Positions 25,601-34,420 of a stretch of 64,000 nucleotides of DNA are shown here, one piece after another; the stretch's first letter is position 1; the number at the start of each line of letters is the position of its first letter. Both the position numbers and the translations under genes were made by a program. The stretch lies in the NCBI GenBank assembly GCA_963667075.1, contig OY762938.1, positions 620,001-684,000 of the forward strand, given 5' to 3'. Under the pieces are notes generated by a model. That model saw nothing but the letters and a program-made list of their open reading frames with translations, searched no databases and was not told the DNA's origin. This DNA is from G963667075 sp963667075. Its GTDB lineage: Bacteria > Pseudomonadota > Alphaproteobacteria > Micavibrionales > Micavibrionaceae.

Positions 25601-26683
25601 CTATCTCAGTTTCAACGTTGCAAGGCCAATTAAAGCCAGAACAACTGAAATAATCCAAAAGCGTATCACAATTGTAGGCTCTGACCAGCCTTTCTTTTCA
25701 AAATGGTGGTGCAAAGGGGCCATTCGAAAAACACGTTTGCCGGTCAGTTTAAACGAAGCCACCTGCACGATAACAGAAACCGTTTCCAAAACAAAAAGCC
25801 CGCCAATGACAGATAGTACAATTTCGTGCTTCGTAATGACTGAAATAGCACCGAGGACACCACCCATGGCAAGGGACCCTGTATCGCCCATAAAAATCAT
25901 GGCAGGCGGTGCATTAAACCACAAAAATCCCATAGAAGCACCGACCAATGCACCGCATAGAATTGACAGTTCTCCGGTGCCCGGCACAAAAGGAATATGG
26001 AGATAATCGGCAAACACCGCATGCCCAATAAGATAACTGATCAGACCAAACGAAGCCGCCACCATTGCAACCGGCACAATTGCCAAACCATCAAGCCCAT
26101 CTGTCAGGTTCACGGCATTAGACGCACCAATAATCACCAGTAACGCCCACGGCACAAAAAACCATGAGAGCTCTATAAAAAATTCTTTTAAGAACGGTAC
26201 CGCCACATTACTATCCATGTTCTCCGGCAAAGCCGCCATAATGCCAAGCGTTGCGCCCGTTCCGATCATGAGCTGAAACAGAATCTTTAATTTCCCCGGC
26301 AACCCTTTGGAATTCCGTTTGGTCAGCTTCAAATAATCATCCGCAAAGCCAATCAGGCCAAACCCCACCATCACCAGCAACGCATACCAGACAAACATGT
26401 TCGACAAATCCGCAAGCAACAAGGTTGTGAGCGTGACAGAAATCAGGATCATCAAGCCACCCATGGTAGGCGTTCCGGCTTTATTTTCATGATCTGGGCC
26501 AATTTCCCGAATAGGCTGCCCTTCTTTCTGGATAGATCTCAGCCAGCGGATCATAGGCGGACCTATAATAAAGCTGAAAATCAAGGCTATCATAACAGCA
26601 AGTCCTGTCCGAAACGTAAGATACCTGAACAGATTAAAAAGAAGGAACTCATCAGAAAGAGGAGTCAGAAGATTATAAAGCAT
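25601..26683 (-). CDS. mraY: Phospho-N-acetylmuramoyl-pentapeptide-transferase MraY
   Basis: Ten-helix membrane enzyme that makes lipid I. The 360 residues include the Mg/substrate motif GFADDYLKLTKRNSKGLP, NLTDGLDGLAIVP, MGDTGSLAMGG, and the His-rich loop APLHHHFEKKGWSE. Length is normal. Upstream lie a terminator and two lipoprotein genes, so mraY must have its own promoter within roughly 26684-26830 or rely on read-through. Confidence 0.97.
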   Translation of the reverse strand: MLYNLLTPLSDEFLLFNLFRYLTFRTGLAVMIALIFSFIIGPPMIRWLRSIQKEGQPIREIGPDHENKAGTPTMGGLMILISVTLTTLLLADLSNMFVWYALLVMVGFGLIGFADDYLKLTKRNSKGLPGKLKILFQLMIGTGATLGIMAALPENMDSNVAVPFLKEFFIELSWFFVPWALLVIIGASNAVNLTDGLDGLAIVPVAMVAASFGLISYLIGHAVFADYLHIPFVPGTGELSILCGALVGASMGFLWFNAPPAMIFMGDTGSLAMGGVLGAISVITKHEIVLSVIGGLFVLETVSVIVQVASFKLTGKRVFRMAPLHHHFEKKGWSEPTIVIRFWIISVVLALIGLATLKLR

Positions 26684-26742
26684 GATGTTGTCTTAAAATA
26701 GTGAACATTATCCTCTCAAAAAAACGAAAGGAGTCCATTCTT

Positions 26743-26770
26743 ACCGCGAAGACGCGAAGATGCGAAGAAA
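26743..26770. repeat. CGCGAAGAC-type short tandem repeat
   Basis: Three successive 8-10 bp units (CGCGAAGA, CGCGAAGA, TGCGAAGA). The motif is similar to the arms flanking the S51 gene at 20906 and 21596. Here it lies on the mraY side of the two-lipoprotein insertion. Confidence 0.5.
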
Positions 26771-26829
26771 AAAATGGCAATAATCACCGTCACAATTTCG
26801 GGAATCATTCAGAAACGATAACCACGCAC

Positions 26830-26861
26830 AAAAAGGGCTAATTTCCAAAAGCCCTTTTTTT
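26830..26861 (-). terminator. Terminator after the lipoprotein gene, inside the dcw cluster
   Basis: Perfect 10-bp stem (AAAAAGGGCT at 26830-26839, AGCCCTTTTT at 26850-26859) with a 10-nt loop. Both strands end in T runs. On the minus strand it lies downstream of the lipoprotein gene that stops at 26948 and upstream of mraY. Confidence 0.82.
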
Positions 26862-26947
26862 CTAATCTATTCTCTGTTCAGCTCTGTCACAAACAACAAA
26901 AAAGACAATACCTATACCACCCCTTAAATAGGTTTCTTCCTTAATTA

Positions 26948-27376
26948 TTAAGGGCCGTTAGCAATGATCTTACACTTTCCTTCACTCATACGAACACATG
27001 CCCTGCGATCTTTTGACTCAGCACCAGGAGTATTTTCATCATGACTAGGCACAAAAACACGATAATCTGCGCAATACTCTCCCCCGTTACCTCTCTCACG
27101 GCTAAACTGAATAGAATCTCTTATAAAAATTGTGCCAAGATACGCACCATCTGGCAGTTTCATAGGATAGCTATTTTCTACCAGCTCTTTTTCGCTTTTA
27201 CCATCCCATTTTTCTAAAACCTCTTTTGTAAAAAAATCTGTTACAGCCTCACATGGAAAGACACTTTCTGGCTGGACCGCTTTATCCACAACATCTTCGG
27301 CATTGTCTGGACCACTACTGCATCCCATAAAAAAAAGCGCACTCGCTGCCGCTAAAAACCTATTCACCAACTTCAT
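26948..27376 (-). CDS. Hypothetical lipoprotein
   Basis: A 142-residue predicted lipoprotein. The ATG at 27376 has a strong SD (GGAGG, 7-8 nt upstream) and gives the signal peptide MKLVNRFLAAASALFFMGC with Cys19 as the lipidated residue. The mature part is small and Cys-rich (about five Cys), with the block CADYRVFVPSHDENTPGAES shared with the neighbouring shorter lipoprotein. I do not recognise the family. It lies between murF and mraY, is followed by a terminator, and appears to be an accessory insertion. Confidence 0.72.
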   Translation of the reverse strand: MKLVNRFLAAASALFFMGCSSGPDNAEDVVDKAVQPESVFPCEAVTDFFTKEVLEKWDGKSEKELVENSYPMKLPDGAYLGTIFIRDSIQFSRERGNGGEYCADYRVFVPSHDENTPGAESKDRRACVRMSEGKCKIIANGP

Positions 27377-27398
27377 AATATTACCTCCTATACCAACC

Positions 27399-27435
27399 AT
27401 TAAGATTATGGTAAATACTATAACGTAATCTTAAT
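27399..27435. promoter_or_regulatory. Perfect 10-bp inverted repeat upstream of the lipoprotein gene
   Basis: ATTAAGATTA (27399-27408) and TAATCTTAAT (27426-27435) are exact reverse complements separated by 17 nt. It lies about 20-60 bp upstream of the lipoprotein start. It may be an operator or a weak transcript hairpin. Confidence 0.4.
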
Positions 27436-27462
27436 GCTTTCCACAAGGTTTTTTTATAAAGC

Positions 27463-27660
27463 TTAATTCCTAATAGGAGCACACACAGTGCGCATTTCTG
27501 ACTCCGTTCCCTGTCTCATTCCATCACCGGGCGTAAAAACACGATAATCCATACAATTCTGGCCCGTTTCTTCGTCAGGACATTTTGCTTTTTCAGACTC
27601 CTGAGCGGAACATCCGATAAATAAAACCATACTAACCACAGCTAAAAATCCATTCAGCAA
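27463..27660 (-). CDS. Short paralogous lipoprotein, possibly decaying
   Basis: A 65-residue lipoprotein-like product. Signal peptide LNGFLAVVSMVLFIGC matches that of the 142-residue neighbour (LVNRFLAAASALFFMGC), and CMDYRVFTPG with a following TESEMRTVC matches its C-terminal block, so the two are paralogues. At the position of the neighbour's ATG this copy has ATA (ATAAAGTTGCTGAAT against ATGAAGTTGGTGAAT). The usable start is therefore a TTG at 27660. It lacks about 70 middle residues. It may be a decaying duplicate or a real short form. Confidence 0.5.
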   Translation of the reverse strand: MLNGFLAVVSMVLFIGCSAQESEKAKCPDEETGQNCMDYRVFTPGDGMRQGTESEMRTVCAPIRN

Positions 27661-27759
27661 CTTTATAAAAACACCCTTTATGTTAAACGTTAAATAACAT
27701 TTTTATTAACATAATAGTGTTATTCTTTCAATTTTTTTACAGTCTTTCTGATTTTATGT

Positions 27760-29235
27760 CTATCCGTGACTTTCTTTCCGTTTTTTCCGCATTTCCGGCA
27801 TTTCGCGCAAGGCCTCTACGACGAGCTGCATGCGGGGTTTTTGGCCGCCGCCGCGGGAGCCTTTGACCATAACAACATCGCCGGGAACGAGGACATCCGG
27901 GACGATTTCGGCTAGTTCTGCGCTTTTATCCTTGTGCACAGCTTTTTGATCCTGTGGTAAAGCGTCGTGCAGTTTTCTCATAAGCGAGCCACACGTATAA
28001 ACAAGATCGACATTAGCCGCTTTTAAGGGGAACGCGAGCTCTGCATGGTGACGTTCGGCATTTTCACCAAGCTCATACATATCCCCTAAAATAGCGATAC
28101 GGCGACCACCCCGCCCCGGATCAATCATGGCCAAGACCTTAAAGGCCGCGCGCATAGCAGCAGGAGAGGCGTTATAACTCTCATCAATCAGGGTGATAGG
28201 ATTACCGGCTTCCCCGCTGTCAATCATTTCACGTCTGCCTCGACCGGGGAGCGGCTCAATTTTCTCCAAAGCCTTAGCCGCTTTTTGCAGATCACCACCC
28301 AGCACTTTCACCGCCAAAAGGACAGAAAGCGCATTTTCAGCCAGATGACGACCAAGCATTTGCAGAGTCATTTCAACGGATTCGCCCATCACATCGGCAT
28401 GCACACGCGTCCCGTTTGCGGCCTCGAGACAATCCAACATGCGGGCATCAGCTTGCTCATCTGCGCCAAAGCTATATACCGTTTCAATACCGTGAGTACG
28501 CGCTGCTTTTTTCAGTTGTTCAAAATGTTCGATATCATGATTCAAAATGACAATACCGTCTTTTTTCATACCGGCAAAAATTTCAGCTTTCGCGGCTGCG
28601 ATTTCTTTTTCACCGCCCGGAAAATGTTCAATATGAACGGGCTTGATCGTTGTAATAATTGCCACATCAGGCCTGATTTGTTTTGTCAGCGGTATAATTT
28701 CCCCTGCATGATTCATCCCGACTTCGAATATGCCGTAATCGCTTCCTTCGTGCATCGAAGACAGTGAGAATGGCACGCCCCAGTGATTATTAAAGCTTTT
28801 ACCACTGAAATGAGTCTGGCCTTGTGTAGCAAACGCCGCAGCCAGCATTTCCTTTGTCCCTGTTTTACCAACAGAGCCGGTCACCGCAATAATCTTTGCC
28901 GCCGTGCGGGTACGCGCCCCTTGCCCCAAGTCCTGCAAGGCCTTGAACGTATCTTCAACGATCAGCAGATTGTCCCCCTCCAGCGCATCTTCCGGCAACA
29001 TAGAGACCATCGCCGCCACAGCCCCTTTATCAAGGGCGGCACGAACATATTTGTGTCCGTCTCCATTTTCTCCTTGAAGCGCAATAAATAAATCACCTTC
29101 CCTGACCGTACGGCTATCTATGGACAGGCCGGTTGCGAACCAATCCTCTCCGCCCTGCAAGCGACCAAAAACACTTTTTGCCGCTTGTTTTGCTGTCCAA
29201 ATCACATGTGATGGAGCCATCTGATCTCCTGTCAT
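27760..29235 (-). CDS. murF: UDP-N-acetylmuramoyl-tripeptide--D-alanyl-D-alanine ligase MurF
   Basis: Attaches D-Ala-D-Ala to the stem peptide. The 491 residues carry FATGLSIDSRTVREGDLFIAL, the ATP loop AVTGSVGKTGTKEML, FNNHWGVPFSL, HAENALSVLLA-like segment (HLAENALSVLLAVKVL), and LIDESYNASPAAMRAAF. Length is slightly above average. Overlaps murE by 4 bp. Confidence 0.96.
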   Translation of the reverse strand: MTGDQMAPSHVIWTAKQAAKSVFGRLQGGEDWFATGLSIDSRTVREGDLFIALQGENGDGHKYVRAALDKGAVAAMVSMLPEDALEGDNLLIVEDTFKALQDLGQGARTRTAAKIIAVTGSVGKTGTKEMLAAAFATQGQTHFSGKSFNNHWGVPFSLSSMHEGSDYGIFEVGMNHAGEIIPLTKQIRPDVAIITTIKPVHIEHFPGGEKEIAAAKAEIFAGMKKDGIVILNHDIEHFEQLKKAARTHGIETVYSFGADEQADARMLDCLEAANGTRVHADVMGESVEMTLQMLGRHLAENALSVLLAVKVLGGDLQKAAKALEKIEPLPGRGRREMIDSGEAGNPITLIDESYNASPAAMRAAFKVLAMIDPGRGGRRIAILGDMYELGENAERHHAELAFPLKAANVDLVYTCGSLMRKLHDALPQDQKAVHKDKSAELAEIVPDVLVPGDVVMVKGSRGGGQKPRMQLVVEALREMPEMRKKRKESHG

Positions 29236-30659
29236 TGTGCCGTCTCCTTTAATGCAAGAATTGCCGTTTCTGCCTGTAAAAGATCGTCAAAAGGCTCTAC
29301 ACGATCTCCTATAATCTGTCCTTGTTCATGGCCCTTACCGGCGATTAACAAAACATCACCATCCCCAAGGTCCTTAATCATGTCTAAAATCGCTTGCGCC
29401 CTGTCGCCTATTTCTTTTGCATCTGGTGCTGTTTCCAGCATGGCTTTGCGAATAAGAGCGGGATCTTCGGTACGCGGGTTATCATCTGTGATCACAACAA
29501 GATCCGCGAGGTCGTTTGCTATTTTCCCCATCATAGGCCGTTTCCCCGGATCACGATCCCCGCCACACCCAACAATACATACCAGCCTGTTTTTCGTATG
29601 AGGCCGCAAAGCTTTTAAGACATTCTCCAGCGCATCCGGTGTATGGGCATAATCAACATAAACAGAGAACTCTTTTCCTGTCGTATCCGCTTTAACCAGT
29701 TGCACACGGCCAGGCGGTGCTTCGAGCTGTTCCAGCAACGAGACGGCTTCATCCTGCACAGCCATGTTCTCCGCCAGAACCAACCCCAGTGCACACAAGC
29801 TGTTCATCACCTGAAAAGCACCCACTAGCGGAATTGACAAGTTATAGACCTTCCCAAAAACAGAAAGCTGCACATCCTGCCCATTGGGTACCGCTTTACG
29901 GGAGAGGAGTTTTATGTCATCTCCTTTTTCGCCATAGGAAATAACCTTTACATGACGGGCTTTGCAGATAATCCTTAAAGCCTGATATTCATCAACATCT
30001 GCATTCAGAACAGCAACCCCATCCTCATCCAGAAGATCTTTGAACAAACGGCATTTCGCATTAAAATACGATTCCATATCAGGATGATAATCAAGATGAT
30101 CCCGTGTCAGATTCGTAAAAGCGGCTGCCTTTACATGCACCCCATCCAGTCTATGCTGATCCAGGCCGTGGCTTGAAGACTCCATCGCAAGATGCGTCAC
30201 ACCTGCTTTACACAATTTGGCTAACTCTTCATGAAGAGAGGCCGGGTCTGGCGTGGTCATGGAACCATAGCGGCTAATCCCTTTTCCATGTGCGCCCAGT
30301 GTCCCAAGACTTGCCGCCCTTTTTCCCAAAGCACTCCATATCTGTTGCGCAAAATGTACAGTGGATGTTTTCCCATTCGTACCAGAGACAGCCACAATAT
30401 AGTCCGGCTGTTCGTCATAAAAAGATGCGGCAAGGCGCGCAAAGGCTTGTCTGGGATTATCAACCTCAATCAACTTCACGCCATCCGGACACGCTGTACC
30501 CGGCAGAGCCATAATAGCAACAGCACCATTTTTTACAGCCTCTTCTATAAAATGCGTACCGTCTGTCTTCGTCCCTGAGAACGCGGCGAACAAATAGCCT
30601 TCCCGCACTTTCCGGCTATCGCTTGTCAGTCCTTTAATGTCAATACCATCCAAAATCAT
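29232..30659 (-). CDS. murE: UDP-MurNAc-L-Ala-D-Glu--meso-diaminopimelate ligase MurE
   Basis: Adds the third stem amino acid. The 475-residue protein has the ATP loop VSGTNGKTSTVHFAQQ, MESSSHGLDQHRLDGV, FTNLTRDHLDYH, YVDYAHTPDALENVL and the DNPR motif (TDDNPRTEDPALIR) that marks specificity for meso-diaminopimelate rather than lysine. Four-bp overlaps with ftsI and murF indicate a tight operon. Confidence 0.97.
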   Translation of the reverse strand: MILDGIDIKGLTSDSRKVREGYLFAAFSGTKTDGTHFIEEAVKNGAVAIMALPGTACPDGVKLIEVDNPRQAFARLAASFYDEQPDYIVAVSGTNGKTSTVHFAQQIWSALGKRAASLGTLGAHGKGISRYGSMTTPDPASLHEELAKLCKAGVTHLAMESSSHGLDQHRLDGVHVKAAAFTNLTRDHLDYHPDMESYFNAKCRLFKDLLDEDGVAVLNADVDEYQALRIICKARHVKVISYGEKGDDIKLLSRKAVPNGQDVQLSVFGKVYNLSIPLVGAFQVMNSLCALGLVLAENMAVQDEAVSLLEQLEAPPGRVQLVKADTTGKEFSVYVDYAHTPDALENVLKALRPHTKNRLVCIVGCGGDRDPGKRPMMGKIANDLADLVVITDDNPRTEDPALIRKAMLETAPDAKEIGDRAQAILDMIKDLGDGDVLLIAGKGHEQGQIIGDRVEPFDDLLQAETAILALKETAQ

Positions 30660-32368
30660 AGCGAGCCCTCTTCCTCATGCGCGATATAACGTTTAAGCGG
30701 TTCTTCCGGAATAGGTCCCTGCTCTGGCACCATGCCAAGCAGCGGGGCCATCGACGCAATCACACGCCCTGCAGCCGGTGCCGCAACCCAGCCGCCTGTT
30801 GCGTACCCAAAACTCTCTCTTGTACCTTTTGGCTCATCCACCATGACAAAAACGGCATAACGCGGCGCATCCATGGGAAAAACCGCAATAAAAGATGAAA
30901 TCAGCTTCTTACGATCATAAGAGCCATCAGCACTTTTTTCTGCCGTGCCAGTTTTTCCACCAACGAGATAGCCCGGTACATCGGCATTTCCACCCGTTCC
31001 TTCCGTCACAACAAGACGTAAAAGGCCTCTCATCTTTTTGGAGGTTTCCGGGGAGACAATCTGAAAAACACTTTCAGCAGGGCCTGATGATTTGATAAAA
31101 GTCGGCGATACGAAATAGCCCTCATTTACAATAGTCGAAACAGCCGTAATCAGTTGCAGCGGGCTAACGGCAATACCATGCCCATAGGAAGCTGTGAGGG
31201 TGTTAATGTCACGCCATGGATCCGGCACAATAGGCTTTCCGACTTCACCAATTTCAATATTAGCCGCATCCAGCAAGCCGAGATCAGCATAGAACTTCTT
31301 CAAATCCTCTGTCCCGATCATTTCCCCAATCAGCGCAGAACCGATGTTAGAGGAATATATAAAGACTTCTGGAATCGTCAGTTTGCGTTTCTGTGGATGA
31401 TAGTCACGGATGAGAAAATGCCCGTACTTAATCGGCTCTGTCGCATCAAATTTTTTACCCAGTGCTACATTTTTAAGATCCAGCAACGCAGCCGTTGAAA
31501 AAATTTTGAACGTCGAGCCCAGCTCATACACACCAAGTGTTGCACGATTAAAGAGATTCTCAGCCGCTGCATGCCCCGGATGATGCGGGTCAAAATCCGG
31601 ATAAGAGACAGAAGCCAACACCTCGCCCGATTTTACATCCATAACAAGACCGGCACCACCTTTGGCCCGGAAATCTGAAACAGCTTTTTTAAGTTCACGC
31701 CGCAGAATATGCTGAATTCTGATGTCCAGAGTCAGCTCAAGCGGTGCCTCTTCCCCTGTTACAAGCAGGTTGTTAAACGCCCGTTCAATACCGCCAAGAC
31801 CGCGACCATCAACATCTGTATAACCCACAATGTGAGAAGTTAGTGCCCCTTCCGGGTATATGCGTTTATCTTCATAGCGGAAGGAAAGACCCGGATCCCC
31901 AATCTCAAGCACCCGGTATTGCTCATCCGGGGTCAGATTACGGCGTACCCAGATAAAACGCCCCTCTGACTGTAATTTCTGGAGCACCTCACCATAAACA
32001 AGCTCAGGAAAAATACGCACAAGGCCTTTGGCAGACCCTGCCGGATCAGAGATCAACTTGGGATCTGCATACAAAGAGGCCACACGCAAAGAGGTCGCCA
32101 GCAAAACACCATTACGATCCACAATATCGGAACGACGCACTTTATCTTTATCACGTACAACCATACTTTGTTCGTCTTTGTTTGAAAAAGAAGCCTTCAT
32201 CGTCCCCTGAAGAACCATGACATCAAAAGCACGAATGGTAATCACGATAAAAAACAAACTAAAAACAGCACTTAAAAGAACCAGGCGTCCGCGTGCAAGA
32301 GCCAGCGTCGAACCCCGCTCCCCCATAATTTTTAAGGTTTTTCTTTGAAATGGATGAGAAAGCGTCAT
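30656..32368 (-). CDS. ftsI: Penicillin-binding protein 3 (FtsI), septal transpeptidase
   Basis: Monofunctional class B PBP that crosslinks septal peptidoglycan. One N-terminal membrane helix (about 25-48, LVLLSAVFSLFFIVITI), the dimerization/pedestal domain, then the transpeptidase domain with SxxK in ELGSTFKIFS, SxN in YSSNIGSAL, and KTG in VGGKTGTAEKS. The 570-residue length is normal. No PASTA domains. Overlaps ftsL and murE by 4 bp. Confidence 0.97.
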   Translation of the reverse strand: MTLSHPFQRKTLKIMGERGSTLALARGRLVLLSAVFSLFFIVITIRAFDVMVLQGTMKASFSNKDEQSMVVRDKDKVRRSDIVDRNGVLLATSLRVASLYADPKLISDPAGSAKGLVRIFPELVYGEVLQKLQSEGRFIWVRRNLTPDEQYRVLEIGDPGLSFRYEDKRIYPEGALTSHIVGYTDVDGRGLGGIERAFNNLLVTGEEAPLELTLDIRIQHILRRELKKAVSDFRAKGGAGLVMDVKSGEVLASVSYPDFDPHHPGHAAAENLFNRATLGVYELGSTFKIFSTAALLDLKNVALGKKFDATEPIKYGHFLIRDYHPQKRKLTIPEVFIYSSNIGSALIGEMIGTEDLKKFYADLGLLDAANIEIGEVGKPIVPDPWRDINTLTASYGHGIAVSPLQLITAVSTIVNEGYFVSPTFIKSSGPAESVFQIVSPETSKKMRGLLRLVVTEGTGGNADVPGYLVGGKTGTAEKSADGSYDRKKLISSFIAVFPMDAPRYAVFVMVDEPKGTRESFGYATGGWVAAPAAGRVIASMAPLLGMVPEQGPIPEEPLKRYIAHEEEGSL

Positions 32369-32814
32369 CTTTTCTCCTCCATCAGTTCATTAAAATTAAT
32401 ATCTTCACGTAATTTTTTCGTGACAGGCTCGGTCTTTTGGGAGGATGCCTCAGATAATGAATGAGATACCGACAAGGAAGCCGGTTGAGGCGTTAAGGAA
32501 GGTTTGCTTTTTGGCAGCGCAGGATAAAACGGCTCAGGCACTTCTTCGCCCTGATATTTTAACCGTTTGACCTGAGGCGACTGTAAATCGAGATATTTAT
32601 CAGCCAGTTTTTCCAGCCTTTCCGGCTGGTTTAAGTACACCCATTCTGCTTTTAAAACACGAATAGATTCTTCTTCGCGGGCAATAGCCTGCTTTATGGA
32701 TTGCAGCTCTGTTTCCTTGCTCTGAACATGTTGAGAGACACGGAACAAAAGGGTCCCGGACCCAATCGCCAGAACAAGAGCTACCAGTGTTGAAAGGCGC
32801 ATAATTCTACTCAT
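32365..32814 (-). CDS. ftsL: FtsL-like cell division protein
   Basis: Short bitopic protein in the ftsL position between rsmH and ftsI. Residues 7-26 form a membrane helix (STLVALVLAIGSGTLLFRVS). A coiled coil follows (HVQSKETELQSIKQAIAREEES), then the NQPERLEKLADKYLDL block typical of alphaproteobacterial FtsL. The C-terminal 55 residues are Ser/Pro/Lys-rich and probably disordered. The identity rests on position and architecture because FtsL sequences are poorly conserved. Confidence 0.85.
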   Translation of the reverse strand: MSRIMRLSTLVALVLAIGSGTLLFRVSQHVQSKETELQSIKQAIAREEESIRVLKAEWVYLNQPERLEKLADKYLDLQSPQVKRLKYQGEEVPEPFYPALPKSKPSLTPQPASLSVSHSLSEASSQKTEPVTKKLREDINFNELMEEKR

Positions 32815-33751
32815 GACGCTTCCCCGTTCTTACAGCCGCACGTAATTTAGCTGAACGAGCCCTGGGGTTTTCTTTTGTTTCCGGCTCAGACGCAAGAACT
32901 GCTTTTCTGGACAGCAGTTTAAAGACCGGTTCAGGCCTGTCATGCTGTATCGCCTCCGGCATATGCCGTGACGGAGAGGGCACATCGCCAGAACGCTGTT
33001 TCAAAAATCTTTTAACAATACGATCTTCCAAAGAATGGAACGTCACAATTACCAGACGCCCACCTTCTTTAAGGATATGCTCCGCAGATTCCAGAGCCCG
33101 TTCAAGCTCTCCAAGCTCGTCATTCACAGCAATACGAAGAGCCTGAAAGGTCCGTGTCGCCGGATCTGTTTTTTCTTTTTTGTTATAAGGAATACTGGCC
33201 CGCACCACTTCAGCAAAGCGCGCCGTGCCGGTAAAAGGCTCTTCCGCCCGTGCCTTGACAATCGCCCGTGCCACACGCCGTGCAAAACGCTCCTCCCCAT
33301 AAAGCTTAATAAGAGACGCGAGCTCTTCTTCCGTAGATTCATTCACAAGGTCCGCCGCGCTCATACCGACAGAGCGATCCATGCGCATATCCAAAGGCCC
33401 ATCAAACCGGAAAGAAAACCCGCGCTCTGCCTGATCAAGCTGCATGGAGGATACACCCAGATCCAGCACAAACCCATCAAGTTTTTCAAAACCAGACTCC
33501 GCCAGACAAGCGCGCGCGTTTCCAAAGGTGCCATGAATCAAGACCAGACGATCCTGATATGCTGTTTTCCATTCCTCAGCCATAGCCAACGCGCTTTCAT
33601 CCCGGTCTATACCCACAACACGACAATTCACTTTATCCAGAAAAGCGCGGCTATAGCCGCCGGCACCGAACGTGCCATCAAGATAAAGCTCACCCTCTTT
33701 TGGCTCCAGCGCATCCATAACTTCATTTAGCATGACAGGCACATGGCTCAT
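32807..33751 (-). CDS. rsmH: 16S rRNA (cytosine(1402)-N4)-methyltransferase RsmH (MraW)
   Basis: SAM-dependent methyltransferase acting on C1402 in the decoding centre. The 314 residues begin HVPVMLNEVMDALEPKEG, with the SAM motif LDGTFGAGGYSRAFL, the conserved LDLGVSSMQLDQAERGFSF, GPLDMRMD, and VTFHSLEDRIVKRFL near the C-terminus. It overlaps mraZ by 4 bp and ftsL by 8 bp. Confidence 0.97.
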   Translation of the reverse strand: MSHVPVMLNEVMDALEPKEGELYLDGTFGAGGYSRAFLDKVNCRVVGIDRDESALAMAEEWKTAYQDRLVLIHGTFGNARACLAESGFEKLDGFVLDLGVSSMQLDQAERGFSFRFDGPLDMRMDRSVGMSAADLVNESTEEELASLIKLYGEERFARRVARAIVKARAEEPFTGTARFAEVVRASIPYNKKEKTDPATRTFQALRIAVNDELGELERALESAEHILKEGGRLVIVTFHSLEDRIVKRFLKQRSGDVPSPSRHMPEAIQHDRPEPVFKLLSRKAVLASEPETKENPRARSAKLRAAVRTGKRHE

Positions 33752-34203
33752 GATACACTTCCTTTCGGCAGGGTCATCCCCTTCGTGCGCACCGCTTCAC
33801 GCGCCGCAGCCCGCCGCGCATCAAAAGCAACTGGCTCCCATATCTGAAATTTTCGCCCAAGCCCGACAAAAGCCGCACGATCCGCAATACCAGCATAATC
33901 CATCAACTCTGCCGGCAGCGTAATACGGCCATCACCATCAAAAGAAAGCTGGATAGAGTCTCCAAAAACAGCCGTTGCCAGATCATCCTGTTCCTGAGAA
34001 AACAAATCAAAATGATCAAGCCGCGCCCCTATTTCATTCATATAGGCAAAATCAAACCCTTCAAGGCACTCATGCCCATGGGAACGGAACAGAAGAATTC
34101 CCTGGAAAGACTGATCTGCCAAAGCCGCACGAAAAGGCGCAGGCACAGAAACCCTGCCCTTTTTATCTACCTTATTAACAAAATGCGAAACGAACAGTGC
34201 CAA
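33748..34203 (-). CDS. mraZ: Transcriptional regulator / division protein MraZ
   Basis: AbrB-like double-SpoVT fold protein, first gene of the dcw cluster and a DNA-binding autoregulator in E. coli. The 151-residue protein shows the two half-repeats: KVDKKGRVSVPAPFRAAL in the first and GDGRITLPAELMDYAG in the second. A 10-bp-period TGGG array lies about 60 bp upstream, consistent with its own operator. Confidence 0.95.
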   Translation of the reverse strand: MALFVSHFVNKVDKKGRVSVPAPFRAALADQSFQGILLFRSHGHECLEGFDFAYMNEIGARLDHFDLFSQEQDDLATAVFGDSIQLSFDGDGRITLPAELMDYAGIADRAAFVGLGRKFQIWEPVAFDARRAAAREAVRTKGMTLPKGSVS

Positions 34204-34260
34204 GACAAGCCTCAGTTAAAAGCACAAAAAGACGACCCAGTTGTCCTCGAATAGAACATC

Positions 34261-34295
34261 ATGGGTATTTATGGGATAACATGGGATAGCATGGG
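34261..34295 (+). promoter_or_regulatory. MraZ-box array upstream of mraZ
   Basis: Four ATGGG units at exactly 10-bp period (34261, 34271, 34281, 34291). E. coli MraZ binds TGGGN repeats with 5-nt spacers, the same period. The G-rich strand here is opposite to the mraZ coding strand. Confidence 0.75.
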
Positions 34296-34340
34296 CCGTC
34301 AAACAAAGTCATAAAAATACCCACGACAAAACTGTAGATA

Positions 34341-34387
34341 TAACGATTTGGAATAAGAATATGTCCTACTCTTATTCTAAATCGTTA
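34341..34387. repeat. Palindrome family P2, copy 1
   Basis: 18-bp arms (34341-34358 and 34370-34387) with a single mismatch around an 11-nt loop containing GTCCTAC. It lies between mraZ and the next upstream gene. The GAATAAGA...CCTAC core recurs at 47264-47315. No U-run follows, so termination is not the obvious role. Confidence 0.65.
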
Positions 34388-34420
34388 CAAAAGCTTATCT
34401 TGAGTGATCTAATGGGGGCT

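Noticed and set aside
34341..34387. P2 palindrome as terminator of the 187-residue gene
   Set aside because: The stem is strong but no T-run follows on the minus strand, and a similar palindrome occurs in a different context at 47264.
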